Of a DNA stretch of 64,000 nt, positions 8,687 to 19,191 are shown piece after piece (positions within the stretch are counted from its first letter, which is position 1; every line of letters begins with the position of its first letter). Position numbers and translations under genes: made by a program. The DNA is from an uncultured Ruminococcus sp. (GTDB lineage: Bacteria; Bacillota; Clostridia; Oscillospirales; Acutalibacteraceae), in assembly GCA_902785365.1 (NCBI GenBank), contig CACZYC010000005.1, forward strand, positions 1 through 64,000, read 5' to 3'. The notes under the pieces are model-generated. The model saw only the letters and a program-made list of their open reading frames with translations. It was not told where the DNA came from and searched no databases.

Positions 8687-11509
8687 CTATTCCAATACTT
8701 TCTTCAAATACTGACCTGTAAACGAGTTTTCGTTCTCAGCGACCTGTTCGGGAGTACCTTCGGCGATAATCTCTCCGCCGTTGTTTCCTCCCTCGGGACC
8801 GAGGTCGATGATGTGGTCTGATATTTTAATCAAGTCAAGATTATGTTCAATTACAATAACCGTGTTTCCGCTCTCGACTAAGGTGTTAAGCACCTCGATC
8901 AGCTTGTGCACGTCGGCAATGTGCAGACCTGTTGTCGGCTCATCAAGGATGTATACAGTCCTGCCCGTACTGCGTTTAGCAAGCTCTGTGGCGAGCTTGA
9001 CGCGCTGAGCCTCACCACCCGAAAGAGTTGTGGCGGGTTGTCCGATTTTGATATAACCGAGTCCGACATCATAGAGGGTTTTCAGTTTTCGCTGAATCTT
9101 GGGAATAGAGCTGAAGAATTCAAGCCCCTCCTCTACTGTCATTTCGAGGACGTCATGAATTGATTTACCCTTGTACTTAACTTCCAGGGTTTCGTGGTTG
9201 TATCTTCTGCCCTTGCATACATCGCACGGAACATATACGTCGGGCAAAAAGTGCATTTCAATTTTGATTATACCGTCGCCCTGGCAAGCTTCACAGCGCC
9301 CGCCTTTGACATTGAACGAGAAACGGCTTTGGGTATAACCGCGCATTTTAGCCTCGCTTGTAGACGCGAATAAGGCGCGGATATCTGTAAAGACACCCGT
9401 GTATGTCGCGGGGTTGCTTCGCGGAGTTCTGCCGATAGGGCTTTGATTTATGTTGATTACCTTATCAAGATTCTCAAGCCCTTTAATCGTTTTATGCTTG
9501 CCCGCGCGGATTTTCATACGGTTGAGCTCCGCGGCAAGACGTTTGTATACAATCTCGTTTACAAGCGAGCTTTTGCCTGAACCCGAGACACCTGTAACAC
9601 AGATAAATTTCCCTAAAGGAAATTTAACATTGATATTTTTTAAGTTGTTCTGAGCCGCTCCGCGGACTTCCATAAACTTTCCGTTGCCCTTCCTGCGGGA
9701 ATCGGGAACGGGAATTTTTTTGGCTCCGCTAAGGTACTGACCTGTGATTGAATCTTTACAAGCCTTGATTTCGTCAACGGTACCTGTCGCGATTATCTCA
9801 CCGCCGTGTATACCCGCGCCGGGACCGATATCAATAATATGGTCGGCGGCGTACATAGTATCCTCATCGTGTTCGACAACTATAACGGTATTGCCGACAT
9901 CACGCAGATGCTTGAGCGTACCGAGCAGTTTTTGATTATCACGCTGGTGAAGTCCGATACTGGGCTCGTCCAGCACATACATAACGCCCATAAGCGATGA
10001 GCCTATTTGAGTAGCGAGACGTATACGCTGGCTTTCGCCGCCAGAGAGAGTGCCGCTGGAACGTGAAAGCGTCAGATATCCCAAACCTACGCTGTTAAGG
10101 AAATTCAGCCTTTCCCTCACTTCCTTGAACACCGCTTTTCCGATAAACCTGTCACGCTCGGTAAACTCGGTTTTTTCCAGGAAATCAAGCGATTCCACCA
10201 CCTGCATATCACAGAATTCGGATATATTCATTCCGCCTACCGTAACACCGAGGCTGACCTTTGAAAGCCTTTTGCCGCCGCACTCGTCGCAAGGTATTTC
10301 GGACATATAACCTTGGATTTCGTCCTTAATCCATGTACTGGTAGTCTCGCGGAAACGCCTTTCAAGGTTATTCACAACTCCCTCGAAAGGTCTTGTCATT
10401 ACCCGTGTATCTCCGAACGGCATATTGCGCACCAGACGCAGAGTTTCTCCATTAGTACCGTAAAGAAGTATTTGTATTATATTTTCAGGCAATTCGCCCA
10501 ACGGAGTATCGAGCGAGAATCCGTACTTTTCAGACAAAGCCTGAAAATACATCTCAGCGATTGAATTTCCTTCCATTGCCCAGCCGCTGCCTTTCAAGCC
10601 GCCCTGAGCTATGCTTTTTTCAGGATCGGGAATTACAAGCTGAGGGTCCACCTTGAGGAAAACTCCCAAGCCTGTACACTTGGGACAAGCGCCGAACGGG
10701 TTATTAAACGAAAACATTCTCGGGGAAAGCTCGTCAACGCTGATACCGTGTTCGGGACACGCGTAGTTCTGCGAGAACAGCATATCCTCACCGCCGATAA
10801 CATTGACCGAAATTAACCCTGAGGTGAGCTTTGAAGCTGTTTCGATTGAATCGGCGAGGCGTGAACGGATTCCGTCCTTTACAACGAGACGGTCCACGAT
10901 TATATCAATATTATGCTTTTTGTTCTTTTCTAACTCAATTTTATCGGACAAATCATAGACATCGCCGTCGGCTCTTACTCGTACAAATCCTGCCTTACGA
11001 GCTTTCTCAAACTCCTTTTGCTGAGTGCCTTTTCTGCCCCTGACAATCGGCGCCAAGATCTGGATTTTCGTACCCTCATCAAGTGAAAGAACGCTGTCAA
11101 CAATCTGGTCAATTGACTGTTGGGTAATTTCACGCCCGCAAACGGGACAATGCGGGATACCGATACGCGCGTACAAAAGGCGCAGGTAGTCATAAATCTC
11201 GGTAACGGTACCGACTGTGGAACGCGGATTGTGAGAAGTGGTTTTCTGGTCAATTGAAATAGCGGGAGAAAGTCCCTGAATTTCATCAACGTCGGGTTTG
11301 TTTGTCTGTCCCAAAAACATACGGGCGTATGAGCTCAGGCTCTCAACATATCTGCGCTGTCCTTCGGCGTAAATAGTGTCAAAGGCGAGCGAACTCTTAC
11401 CCGACCCCGACAGACCTGTAATAACCACAAGCTTGTCACGCGGAATAGTTACGTCTATGTTTTTTAAGTTGTGCTGGCGAGCGCCTTTAACAATAATACT
11501 TTTTGACAT
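8687..11509 (-). CDS. uvrA: Excinuclease ABC subunit A
   Basis: About 940 aa, the DNA-damage recognition ATPase of nucleotide excision repair. It has two ABC ATPase modules: Walker [14 protein letters not shown] near the N-terminus and [10 protein letters not shown] near residue 640, two LSGGE signatures, and zinc-finger cysteines ([29 protein letters not shown]). I place the start at the ATG at 11509 ([12 protein letters not shown]), which has GGGGT at the right distance; an in-frame ATG at 11530 lies in a hairpin region and adds seven residues foreign to the family. Confidence 0.97.
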   Translation of the reverse strand: MSKSIIVKGARQHNLKNIDVTIPRDKLVVITGLSGSGKSSLAFDTIYAEGQRRYVESLSSYARMFLGQTNKPDVDEIQGLSPAISIDQKTTSHNPRSTVGTVTEIYDYLRLLYARIGIPHCPVCGREITQQSIDQIVDSVLSLDEGTKIQILAPIVRGRKGTQQKEFEKARKAGFVRVRADGDVYDLSDKIELEKNKKHNIDIIVDRLVVKDGIRSRLADSIETASKLTSGLISVNVIGGEDMLFSQNYACPEHGISVDELSPRMFSFNNPFGACPKCTGLGVFLKVDPQLVIPDPEKSIAQGGLKGSGWAMEGNSIAEMYFQALSEKYGFSLDTPLGELPENIIQILLYGTNGETLRLVRNMPFGDTRVMTRPFEGVVNNLERRFRETTSTWIKDEIQGYMSEIPCDECGGKRLSKVSLGVTVGGMNISEFCDMQVVESLDFLEKTEFTERDRFIGKAVFKEVRERLNFLNSVGLGYLTLSRSSGTLSGGESQRIRLATQIGSSLMGVMYVLDEPSIGLHQRDNQKLLGTLKHLRDVGNTVIVVEHDEDTMYAADHIIDIGPGAGIHGGEIIATGTVDEIKACKDSITGQYLSGAKKIPVPDSRRKGNGKFMEVRGAAQNNLKNINVKFPLGKFICVTGVSGSGKSSLVNEIVYKRLAAELNRMKIRAGKHKTIKGLENLDKVININQSPIGRTPRSNPATYTGVFTDIRALFASTSEAKMRGYTQSRFSFNVKGGRCEACQGDGIIKIEMHFLPDVYVPCDVCKGRRYNHETLEVKYKGKSIHDVLEMTVEEGLEFFSSIPKIQRKLKTLYDVGLGYIKIGQPATTLSGGEAQRVKLATELAKRSTGRTVYILDEPTTGLHIADVHKLIEVLNTLVESGNTVIVIEHNLDLIKISDHIIDLGPEGGNNGGEIIAEGTPEQVAENENSFTGQYLKKVLE

Positions 11510-11527
11510 ATTTACCCCATATATCAA

Positions 11528-11559
11528 CAAAGAGTGAAAAACTTATTCTTCACTCTTTG
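11528..11559 (-). terminator. Hairpin between ftsH and uvrA
   Basis: Inverted repeat CAAAGAGTGAA / TTCACTCTTTG with a 10-nt loop, just after the ftsH stop. It lacks a strong T run, so it may be a weak terminator or an mRNA-end stabiliser, with uvrA partly read through. Confidence 0.5.
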
Positions 11560-11572
11560 TTTGAAAATACAT

Positions 11573-13480
11573 TTATTCTTCTGTTGTTTCTTCTTCGTCC
11601 TCTGTTTCATCCCAAACAAAAGTACCGTCCATAACAGCGACAAAATCTTCTGTGTGCATTTTCTCATTCTTAATCAGATACTTTGCAATCTCGTGAAGCT
11701 TGTCGATATTATCGCTGAGCAGAGTTTCAGCCTGATTATACGCCTTTTTAACGATATCAAGAATAAGCTTGTCTATCTTGGCGGCAGTTTCCTCGGAATA
11801 ATCCTTGACGTGTCCCATATCGCGGGCAAGGAAAACCTCGCCTGAGCCCTGACCGTAGGCAATAGGTCCAAGCTCGTCGGTCATACCGTACTTAGTAACC
11901 ATATTGCGGGCGGTCTTTGTAGCGCGCTCAATATCGTTGGACGCGCCTGTTGAGATATCGTCGAGTATGAGAGCTTCTGCTACACGTCCGCCGAGAGCTA
12001 CTACTATGTCCTCAAACATTTCGTTGCGGGAGTTATAACTCTTATCCTCTGTGGGAAGCGGCATCGTATATCCGCCCGCCATACCGCGGGGAATAATTGA
12101 AATTTCGTGCACAGGATCCTGAGTTTCGCAAACGTGAAAAAGAATTGCGTGTCCCGCCTCGTGGTAGGCAGTCAAGCGTTTTTCCTTATCGCTCATCACT
12201 TTACTCTTCTTCTCAGTTCCCGCTACAACCTTGATTGTAGCTTCCTCAATTTCCTTCATTGTAATTGCCTTTTTATCGGCACGGGCGGCAAGCAGAGCCG
12301 CTTCGTTGAGGAGATTTTCAAGGTCAGCGCCCGTGAATCCCGCAGTAGTCTTGGCGATAGTACGCAGATTAACGTCGGGAGCGAGAGGTTTTTTGCGGGC
12401 GTGGACTTTTAAGATAGCCTCACGACCGTTGATGTCGGGGAAGCTTACTATAACCTGGCGGTCAAATCTTCCCGGACGCATAAGAGCGGGGTCAAGGATA
12501 TCGGGGCGGTTTGTGGCGGCAATCATAATTACGCCTTCGTTAGCTCCGAATCCGTCCATCTCTACAAGCAGCTGGTTAAGAGTCTGCTCACGCTCATCGT
12601 GACCGCCGCCGAGGCCTGCTCCGCGCTGGCGTCCTACGGCGTCAATCTCATCTATAAATATAATACAGGGTGAATTCTTCTTTGCCTGTTCGAACAAATC
12701 ACGAACACGTGAAGCGCCGACACCGACGAACATCTCTACAAAATCAGAACCCGAAATTGAGAAGAAAGGTACTCCCGCTTCTCCCGCTACGGCTCTGGCG
12801 AGCAGAGTTTTACCTGTTCCCGGAGGTCCTACAAGCAGAACGCCCTTTGGAATACGCGCGCCGAGAGTGTTGAATTTTTCGGGTGTTTTCAGGAACTCTA
12901 CAATTTCCTCAAGCTCCTCTTTCTCCTCGTCAGCGCCCGCAACGTCGTCAAATGTGGTTTTGCGTTTTTCATCGTTTGTATTCTTTATCTTGGCTTTGCC
13001 GAAGTTCATTTCACGGCCGCCGAGACCTCCGCCTCCCATACGGCGCATAATAAACACCCAGAAAAGCACAAGAAGTCCGCAGAAAATTACCGTCGGAAGC
13101 AGATTCATAAGGAACGAATTATCCGTGTGACGGATATAATTATATGTCATTTCGTAATTATGTTCCTTATTGTCGGGGTTTCTGTTTTTACTGAAATACT
13201 GTTCTACGTCCTCGTTGAATTCCTCGGGATCGGCTATTGTGCCGTTGACAACAGTACTCTTTTCATCGTTGAGAGTAACCTCTATAGCTCCTGTGCCGTA
13301 ATTAAGCTGATAGTCGGCAACCTTTCCTGTCTTGAAATAGTTGACTATCTCAGAAGTTTCGGTCTGTTCAGCCTTCTGCTGTGTGCTGAATAACAGCGTT
13401 ACGAGCAACACAACCGCTATCGGTATACCAATATACAAAAGCAGGTTACGCGTTTTCTTTTTATTATCCAAATTGTTCAC
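11573..13480 (-). CDS. ftsH: ATP-dependent zinc metalloprotease FtsH
   Basis: 635 aa. Membrane-bound AAA+ protease for quality control of membrane proteins. Two membrane helices (about 12-30 and 125-145) flank an extracytoplasmic loop. Then come the AAA module with Walker A GPPGTGKT and Walker [12 protein letters not shown], the second region of homology with RPGRFDRQ, and the zinc site HEAGH near residue 440. The acidic C-terminal tail ([12 protein letters not shown]) is common. It follows hpt by 32 bp on the same strand, the usual tilS-hpt-ftsH order of Bacillota. Confidence 0.97.
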   Translation of the reverse strand: MNNLDNKKKTRNLLLYIGIPIAVVLLVTLLFSTQQKAEQTETSEIVNYFKTGKVADYQLNYGTGAIEVTLNDEKSTVVNGTIADPEEFNEDVEQYFSKNRNPDNKEHNYEMTYNYIRHTDNSFLMNLLPTVIFCGLLVLFWVFIMRRMGGGGLGGREMNFGKAKIKNTNDEKRKTTFDDVAGADEEKEELEEIVEFLKTPEKFNTLGARIPKGVLLVGPPGTGKTLLARAVAGEAGVPFFSISGSDFVEMFVGVGASRVRDLFEQAKKNSPCIIFIDEIDAVGRQRGAGLGGGHDEREQTLNQLLVEMDGFGANEGVIMIAATNRPDILDPALMRPGRFDRQVIVSFPDINGREAILKVHARKKPLAPDVNLRTIAKTTAGFTGADLENLLNEAALLAARADKKAITMKEIEEATIKVVAGTEKKSKVMSDKEKRLTAYHEAGHAILFHVCETQDPVHEISIIPRGMAGGYTMPLPTEDKSYNSRNEMFEDIVVALGGRVAEALILDDISTGASNDIERATKTARNMVTKYGMTDELGPIAYGQGSGEVFLARDMGHVKDYSEETAAKIDKLILDIVKKAYNQAETLLSDNIDKLHEIAKYLIKNEKMHTEDFVAVMDGTFVWDETEDEEETTEE

Positions 13481-13512
13481 TCCTTAATTTAGTATTCTTA
13501 TTTCCTTGGAAA

Positions 13513-14049
13513 TTATGAATACACTTCGGGTTTCAATATACCTACATACGGTAAAGTGCGGTATTTCTCAGCATAGTCTAGTCCGTAACCGACGATAAAC
13601 GCGTCGGGAATTACTTTACCCACATATTTGACGGGAACCTCTTTCTGGCGGCGGTCGGGTTTGTCAAACAGAGTGACAATTTTCACCGATTTAGCGCCTT
13701 TAGCTTTGAGGTACTGGTCAAGGAAGTGGAGCGTATTGCCCGAGTCGATGATGTCCTCGACAATAAGGATATCCTTTCCTGCAATTGACTGGGAAATATC
13801 CTTGATGACGTTTACACGACCTGTGCTTTCTGTGCCGTCGGCGTATGATGACACAACAACAAAGTCAATTTTAAAGTCGTTTTTCATAGCTTTCATAAGG
13901 TCAGCCATAAACAGAACGCTGCCCTTGAGCACGCCAACCATGAGCCAGTCTTTGCCCGCGTAATCACTGTCGATTTCAGCGGCTAATCTTTTAACGATGG
14001 AGTCGATCTCCTGTTCGCTTACCAATACACTTTGAATATCCTTATGCAT
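13513..14049 (-). CDS. hpt: Hypoxanthine phosphoribosyltransferase
   Basis: 178 aa from the ATG at 14049. Salvages hypoxanthine/guanine with PRPP. The PRPP-binding loop ILIVEDIIDSGNTL and the pyrophosphate-loop region GVLKGSVLF are both clear. I choose the internal ATG (MHKDIQ) because AAAGAGG stands 7 nt upstream and because the longer frame would run into tilS. It is in the classic tilS-hpt-ftsH cluster. Confidence 0.95.
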   Translation of the reverse strand: MHKDIQSVLVSEQEIDSIVKRLAAEIDSDYAGKDWLMVGVLKGSVLFMADLMKAMKNDFKIDFVVVSSYADGTESTGRVNVIKDISQSIAGKDILIVEDIIDSGNTLHFLDQYLKAKGAKSVKIVTLFDKPDRRQKEVPVKYVGKVIPDAFIVGYGLDYAEKYRTLPYVGILKPEVYS

Positions 14050-14065
14050 AGTAATACCTCTTTCC

Positions 14066-15334
14066 TTATTTTTTCTTAACATTTATTATAAGCTTTCCCG
14101 ACGCTCTGTCTGACGTTCCAACGCCTTCAATCCAAAGAACCTCGCTGCCGACAGCGGCAAGAATAAGGCTGTCTCGGATTTCCTCGGGAATTTTTAACTC
14201 ATTCAATAACTTTTTTACTGTTTTGGTTACGTTGCGCTTGGGCAAAGTAAAAGTATCCCCTGCCCTGCGGGTACGAAAAACAATGTTTTCATTTTCGAGT
14301 TTTAATTCTTTTACAGAATATTCTTTATCTTTATAAATAAAATTTGAATTAGATTTTAATTCTATTTCGGAAAAATAATCTCTTTCGGAATCTTTTACAA
14401 ATCTGAGTGTTCCCTGCTTGCATACGGCGGTTAATCCGCTTTCGAGAGTAACCGCTCCGCCGTCAAGAGAATTATCTATAAGCTTTACGATTTTATAGTC
14501 GACTTCCCCTTTGTTAAGCTTGCAGAGCTTATGGATAACACTCAATCTCAGTGCCTTGGGGAGATTTATTAAAAGCTTGCTGTCATAACCGTTTTCTGTT
14601 TTTATTTGTTCAATCGCTTCATCGGTTTTTATTTCTATATAAGAATTAACAATTCTTAACATATCGCTCTCACGAGCAATAGTGTTCTCAAAATCAGAGT
14701 TGAGCTCTTTTAATACAGGAATTACCGAGTGGCGGATTTTGTTGCGAGTATATTCATCCTGAAGATTAGTACTGTCGGTAACAAAAGCGAGATTATTTGC
14801 TCCGCAGTAATCCTCTACCTCATCACGTGTAACGTAAATCAGAGGTCGAATAATATTATCACGGACGGGAGCTATTCCGCTCAATCCGTTAATACCGGCT
14901 CCGCGAGTCAAGTTAAAGATAACCGTTTCGGCGTTATCGCTTGCCGTGTGAGCTGTGGCAACTTTTGCCCCGAGCTCAGCGCTGAGTTCATCAAAAAATC
15001 TATATCGCTCGTCTCGTCCGCAGAGCTCCTCGCTCTGTTTTCTCTGTTTTGCCAGAGAACGGATATCCTCACTTTTTACAAATAATTTAATATCCTTTGT
15101 CTGACAAAGCTTTCGTACAAAATCCTCATCACGTTTTGCCTCGTCACCTCTTAGATTATGATTAAGATGAGCGGCATAGATTGTCAGATTGTATTCAGCT
15201 TTCAGTTCAATAAGCGCGTTTAAAAGGGAAACCGAATCAGCTCCCCCCGAAAGGGCTGTGATTATTTTATCGTCGTTTTGAAGCATATCAAAAGCATTTA
15301 CAGCTTTGTTGACTTTACAGATAAAATCACTCAC
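14066..15334 (-). CDS. tilS: tRNA(Ile)-lysidine synthetase
   Basis: 422 aa. Adds lysine to C34 of the AUA-decoding tRNA-Ile. The N-terminal PP-loop ATPase has SGGADSVSLLN (about residues 29-39) and the HNLRGDEAKRDE and HTASDNAETVIFNLTRG motifs. The C-terminal TilS domain (PKRNVTKTVKKLL) is present, so the gene is full length. The start overlaps the dnaB stop by 8 bp. Confidence 0.95.
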   Translation of the reverse strand: MSDFICKVNKAVNAFDMLQNDDKIITALSGGADSVSLLNALIELKAEYNLTIYAAHLNHNLRGDEAKRDEDFVRKLCQTKDIKLFVKSEDIRSLAKQRKQSEELCGRDERYRFFDELSAELGAKVATAHTASDNAETVIFNLTRGAGINGLSGIAPVRDNIIRPLIYVTRDEVEDYCGANNLAFVTDSTNLQDEYTRNKIRHSVIPVLKELNSDFENTIARESDMLRIVNSYIEIKTDEAIEQIKTENGYDSKLLINLPKALRLSVIHKLCKLNKGEVDYKIVKLIDNSLDGGAVTLESGLTAVCKQGTLRFVKDSERDYFSEIELKSNSNFIYKDKEYSVKELKLENENIVFRTRRAGDTFTLPKRNVTKTVKKLLNELKIPEEIRDSLILAAVGSEVLWIEGVGTSDRASGKLIINVKKK

Positions 15335-16694
15335 GGTTATGCTCCACAGATGTAAAACGCATAAACTCGCCCTGCCAGTGAAGCTTTACACTGGTGGTTT
15401 CACCATGACGGTTCTTGGCTACGATACACTCGCCGCTGTTGTAGTCGGTCTGAGCGTCGTTTTGCTCTTCGCCCTGGCTGCCGTAATAACCCTCACGATA
15501 GAGCAAGAGTACAATATCAGCGTCCTGCTCGGTTGAACCGGATTCACGAAGGTCTGAAATCATAGGTCTGTGGTCAGCTCTCGCCTCTGCCGAACGGTTG
15601 AGCTGTGAAAGGCAAAGCACGGGAACGTCAATTTCCTTGGCGAGAATCTTCAAACTACGGGTGATTTCGGAAACTTCCTGTACACGGTTGTCTATACGTC
15701 TGCCGCTTGTCATAAGCTGCAGGTAGTCAATTACAACAAAATCTATGTTTTTAAGGCGGCGAAGCTTGGATTTCATCTCTCCCACCGTAATGCTGGGGGT
15801 GCTGTCGAGGTAGAAATCACACTTGGCGAGAACGTCGCCCGCCTTGACTATACGCTCCCATTCATCGTTGTTAAGATGTCCTGTACGCAGTTTAGTACCA
15901 CCGACAAGCGCCTCAGAAGAAAGAAGTCGGGACGCGAGCTGTTCCTTGCTCATTTCAAGCGAGAAAAACGCGACAGTCTTTTTGCTTACCATAGCCACAT
16001 GTTTTGCTATATTCAGCGCGAATGAAGTTTTACCCATACCCGGGCGTGCCGCTAAGAACAACAGGTCTGATCGGTTGAGCCCGGTAATAACCCTGTCGAG
16101 GTCGCTCAATCCTGTCGGTATAGGTTTGAGAGCGTCGTCGGTATTGCTGTTCAGAGCGTCAAGTCTGTCAAATTCTCTGAGAAGTACTTTATTAAGCGGT
16201 TCAAGACCGTTAATAGTATCGCGTCTGATGTCAAAAATTCTCTGTTCAGCCGCGTCGATAAGAGTCTGGGACTCAATCTCACCGTCGGAAGCGTCTCGGA
16301 TAGTATCGCGCGAAGCGTTTATGAGACTTCGCACATCATACTTTTCACGGACAATCCTGGCGTATTCCTGAGCGTTTGAGACAGCAGGACAATTCTGGGC
16401 AAGATCCATAAGATAGGTTTTGCCCGTACTTTCGTCAAAGTTCTTTTCCTTTGTAAGTCTGTCAAGCAGAGTCACAAAGTCAATGTTCTTGCCGTTGTTG
16501 TACAAATCAAGTACAGCCGCGTAAATATCTCGGTGGGTATTTACATGGAAATATCTTGGGTCTGTAAGAATTTCGGCAACTTCATTGATAATTTCACTGT
16601 CGATAATAATCGCGCCGAGAACAGCCTGCTCAGCCTCAGGGCTGTAAGGCAGGTTGAGCCCGTCATATCCTGTTGTCACATTATTTTCTGCCAT
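15327..16694 (-). CDS. dnaB: Replicative DNA helicase DnaB
   Basis: 455 aa. N-terminal DnaB fold (PYSPEAEQAVLGAIIID) followed by the RecA-like motor with Walker A ARPGMGKTSFALN, Walker B VVIDYLQLM, and the DLRESGSTEQDADIV motif. There is no intein. It follows rplI by 63 bp, the usual gdpP-rplI-dnaB order in Bacillota. Translation is led by AAAGGTAC. Confidence 0.97.
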   Translation of the reverse strand: MAENNVTTGYDGLNLPYSPEAEQAVLGAIIIDSEIINEVAEILTDPRYFHVNTHRDIYAAVLDLYNNGKNIDFVTLLDRLTKEKNFDESTGKTYLMDLAQNCPAVSNAQEYARIVREKYDVRSLINASRDTIRDASDGEIESQTLIDAAEQRIFDIRRDTINGLEPLNKVLLREFDRLDALNSNTDDALKPIPTGLSDLDRVITGLNRSDLLFLAARPGMGKTSFALNIAKHVAMVSKKTVAFFSLEMSKEQLASRLLSSEALVGGTKLRTGHLNNDEWERIVKAGDVLAKCDFYLDSTPSITVGEMKSKLRRLKNIDFVVIDYLQLMTSGRRIDNRVQEVSEITRSLKILAKEIDVPVLCLSQLNRSAEARADHRPMISDLRESGSTEQDADIVLLLYREGYYGSQGEEQNDAQTDYNSGECIVAKNRHGETTSVKLHWQGEFMRFTSVEHNRE

Positions 16695-16757
16695 AATATG
16701 TACCTTTCAAGTAGAAAGCAAGTCGATATTTCAGTCTTCCCAAAAGGAGGAAACCTT

Positions 16758-17204
16758 TTATTCTTCCTCTACGACGTCAATGTTGATTTTTGCCGAAATA
16801 CCGGTGTATAACTTAATCTCAGCTGTGTATTTACCGAAAGACTTGATATCTTTGGAAATCGCTACCTTGCGCTTGTCAACGCTTATTTGAAATTCCTGCT
16901 TGATAACAGCGGCAATATCCTTCGCTGTGATACTGCCAAACAACTTTTCGCCCGAGCCTTTGGCTTTCATTGTTATTGTCTTGCCGTCGAGCTCGCTCTT
17001 AAAGTGATTAGCCTGAGCTTTTTGAGTAGCAATCTTATAGTTCTTGCTGTCCTCGGCGTTTTTATACTCGTTCATAGCCTGAGCGTTAGCCTCTTTAGCA
17101 AGTTTCTTTGGAAAAAGAAAATTGCGGGCATAACCGTCGGATACATTAACAAGGTCTCCCTTTTTGCCGAGTGATTTAACCTCATGTAAAAGAATAACTT
17201 TCAT
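16758..17204 (-). CDS. rplI: 50S ribosomal protein L9
   Basis: 148 aa, normal length. The N-terminal domain carries the L9 signature ([21 protein letters not shown]), followed by the long connecting helix and the C-terminal RNA-binding domain with [11 protein letters not shown]. It is co-directional with gdpP (19 bp upstream) and dnaB. Confidence 0.97.
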   Translation of the reverse strand: MKVILLHEVKSLGKKGDLVNVSDGYARNFLFPKKLAKEANAQAMNEYKNAEDSKNYKIATQKAQANHFKSELDGKTITMKAKGSGEKLFGSITAKDIAAVIKQEFQISVDKRKVAISKDIKSFGKYTAEIKLYTGISAKINIDVVEEE

Positions 17205-17223
17205 TTCGTTCTTCCTTTCTGTA

Positions 17224-19161
17224 TTATTCCTGAATAACGCTGTCGATAGCGGTAATCAGTTTTTGTTTTGTTTCTTCGGGTGAAAGTCCCTTTAGCTGAG
17301 CCGCCGCCATATTCTGGTGGCCACCGCCGCCGAGATTTTCCATAACAAGCTGAACATTGAGCTTTCCGTAGCTTCGCGCTGAAATGTTTATTCCGCCGTT
17401 GTTTTCAAATACAACAAAGCTCGCGACAACGTTTTCGACCGAAAGCAGCTCATCGGCAGCCTGAGCGGCTACTACACGAATATTTTCACTTTCGCCGTCA
17501 GCTATGGATATAGCGCAGTCGTGATAAATTTCAGCGTTATTGACAAGCTTGTATTTCTGTTTATAGTTTTCAAGCGATCCGGCAAAGAGTTCCTTTGTCT
17601 CTACCGTGTCCGCGCCGTGTTTTCTGAGAAATGCCGCAGCCTCAAATGTACGCACACCCGTGCGAACAACAAAGTTCTTTGTATCGAGCATTATTCCCGA
17701 CAAAAGCGCCTCCGCCTGAAGTTTTGAAATCTTGGCGTCTCCAATATATGTAATCAACTCGGCTACCATCTCGGAAGCTGACGAAGCGGTAGGCTCATGA
17801 TAGAAAATTACAGCGTCATCAATATAATTAACCATTTTCCTGTGGTGGTCAATGACGACAACGTGTGAACATTTTGAGAGAAGCTCGGGGCTCTCTACCA
17901 TATCGCGTATATGAGTATCTACAACAATGATGAGAGTTTTTCCGGAAATATTTTTGAGAGCTTCATCAGGAGTGATGAACATTCTTGAACCGCTGTTTTC
18001 AACAAGAGAAACAAGTCTTTTTGCCATTGATGAACCCCTGTTGAGAACAATACGGCATTGCTTTTTCAAAACATTTTCAATAACAGGCTGAAGACCGACA
18101 GCAGCGCCGACACAGTCAAGGTCGGAGAAGCGGTGTCCCATAATATAGACACGGTCAGCCTCGGAGACAACTCTAGCGATTGACGTTGCGATTACACGGG
18201 AACGAACCTTGCTCATTTTCTCAATGCCCGCGGAAACTCCACCGAAGAATTCGTAAGTATCATCTTTCATAACGGCTACCTGGTCGCCGCCTCTGCCAAG
18301 CGCCATATCGAGCGCCTTACGCGCCTTGGTTTCGCTTTCCACAAGGGTTTCGCAGTACATGCCGATACCGATTGAAACGGTAGCCTCACGGTTGTTGAAC
18401 TTTATTGTGCGGATTTCCTTGAGAATAGGAAATTTATCCGCTATAAGCTTATCAAGAGCTGAGTTGTCAAGTATCATCATATACTTGTTTGAGGGCAAAG
18501 TCTTGAACAGCGCTTTGTTTTCATCAGCAAAATGGAGCAGCTTGGTTTCGAGCGCGAGCAGAACTCTGGCGCTTTCTTCCTCGCTGTCATTTGAGAACTC
18601 GTCCTGGTTATCAAAGCTTATAAGAGCTACGGACTTTTGAGTTTCGAGATACTTTTTGTAAATAAAGAAATAATCGGTATTATCAATATAGAAACAGGCA
18701 TAGCCTTCATCGACCGATGTGCACAGCACCAGAAAATGTTTGCCGTTGAAATCAATCTCAAAGCCATCGCTGTCCGCGACGCTGCCGATTTCTTTTGCGC
18801 CGATATACGGGCTTATATCCTCGTTTGACGGGTCGCGTCCCGAACATAACTGCTTTTTAAATCTGGAGTTGCTCCATACAATATCGCCGTATTTTCCTGC
18901 CAGCGCGACGGGAACCTTAAAGCGGTCAAGATAATTTTTTTCGACCTTTCCGATACTGTTCAGCGCGGAATCAAGCGTCCTTGTTACATAACGTCTGTAT
19001 CGCGAGCGAAAAATAATGGACAGCACTAAAAGAACAATTGCCACTCCGCCTCCGATAAAAGAAATCAAAGGTTCAAAGCGGTATACCGCAATTGCCATAC
19101 CGAAAATAATACATATTGAAATTATTAACCAGGGAGCAGATGTCCAGACTCTTCTTTTCAT
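17224..19161 (-). CDS. gdpP: Cyclic-di-AMP phosphodiesterase GdpP (DHH family)
   Basis: 645 aa. Two N-terminal membrane helices (about 9-48), a degenerate PAS-like region, a degenerate GGDEF region (SIGIGMY, no GGDEF motif), then DHH and DHHA1 domains. The DHH site reads [11 protein letters not shown] and VIDHHRK, and the DHHA1 glycine cluster [12 protein letters not shown] ends the protein. The enzyme hydrolyses c-di-AMP, tying it to turgor and cell-wall control. It lies 30 bp downstream of the RNase J gene. Confidence 0.95.
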   Translation of the reverse strand: MKRRVWTSAPWLIISICIIFGMAIAVYRFEPLISFIGGGVAIVLLVLSIIFRSRYRRYVTRTLDSALNSIGKVEKNYLDRFKVPVALAGKYGDIVWSNSRFKKQLCSGRDPSNEDISPYIGAKEIGSVADSDGFEIDFNGKHFLVLCTSVDEGYACFYIDNTDYFFIYKKYLETQKSVALISFDNQDEFSNDSEEESARVLLALETKLLHFADENKALFKTLPSNKYMMILDNSALDKLIADKFPILKEIRTIKFNNREATVSIGIGMYCETLVESETKARKALDMALGRGGDQVAVMKDDTYEFFGGVSAGIEKMSKVRSRVIATSIARVVSEADRVYIMGHRFSDLDCVGAAVGLQPVIENVLKKQCRIVLNRGSSMAKRLVSLVENSGSRMFITPDEALKNISGKTLIIVVDTHIRDMVESPELLSKCSHVVVIDHHRKMVNYIDDAVIFYHEPTASSASEMVAELITYIGDAKISKLQAEALLSGIMLDTKNFVVRTGVRTFEAAAFLRKHGADTVETKELFAGSLENYKQKYKLVNNAEIYHDCAISIADGESENIRVVAAQAADELLSVENVVASFVVFENNGGINISARSYGKLNVQLVMENLGGGGHQNMAAAQLKGLSPEETKQKLITAIDSVIQE

Positions 19162-19191
19162 ACCGTTTCCTTAAATAAAGTTATAAACTAA

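Noticed and set aside
10831..11043. Plus-strand frames within uvrA, ftsH, dnaB and rnj
   Set aside because: All are antisense to intact conserved genes, lack ribosome-binding sites and show no family features.
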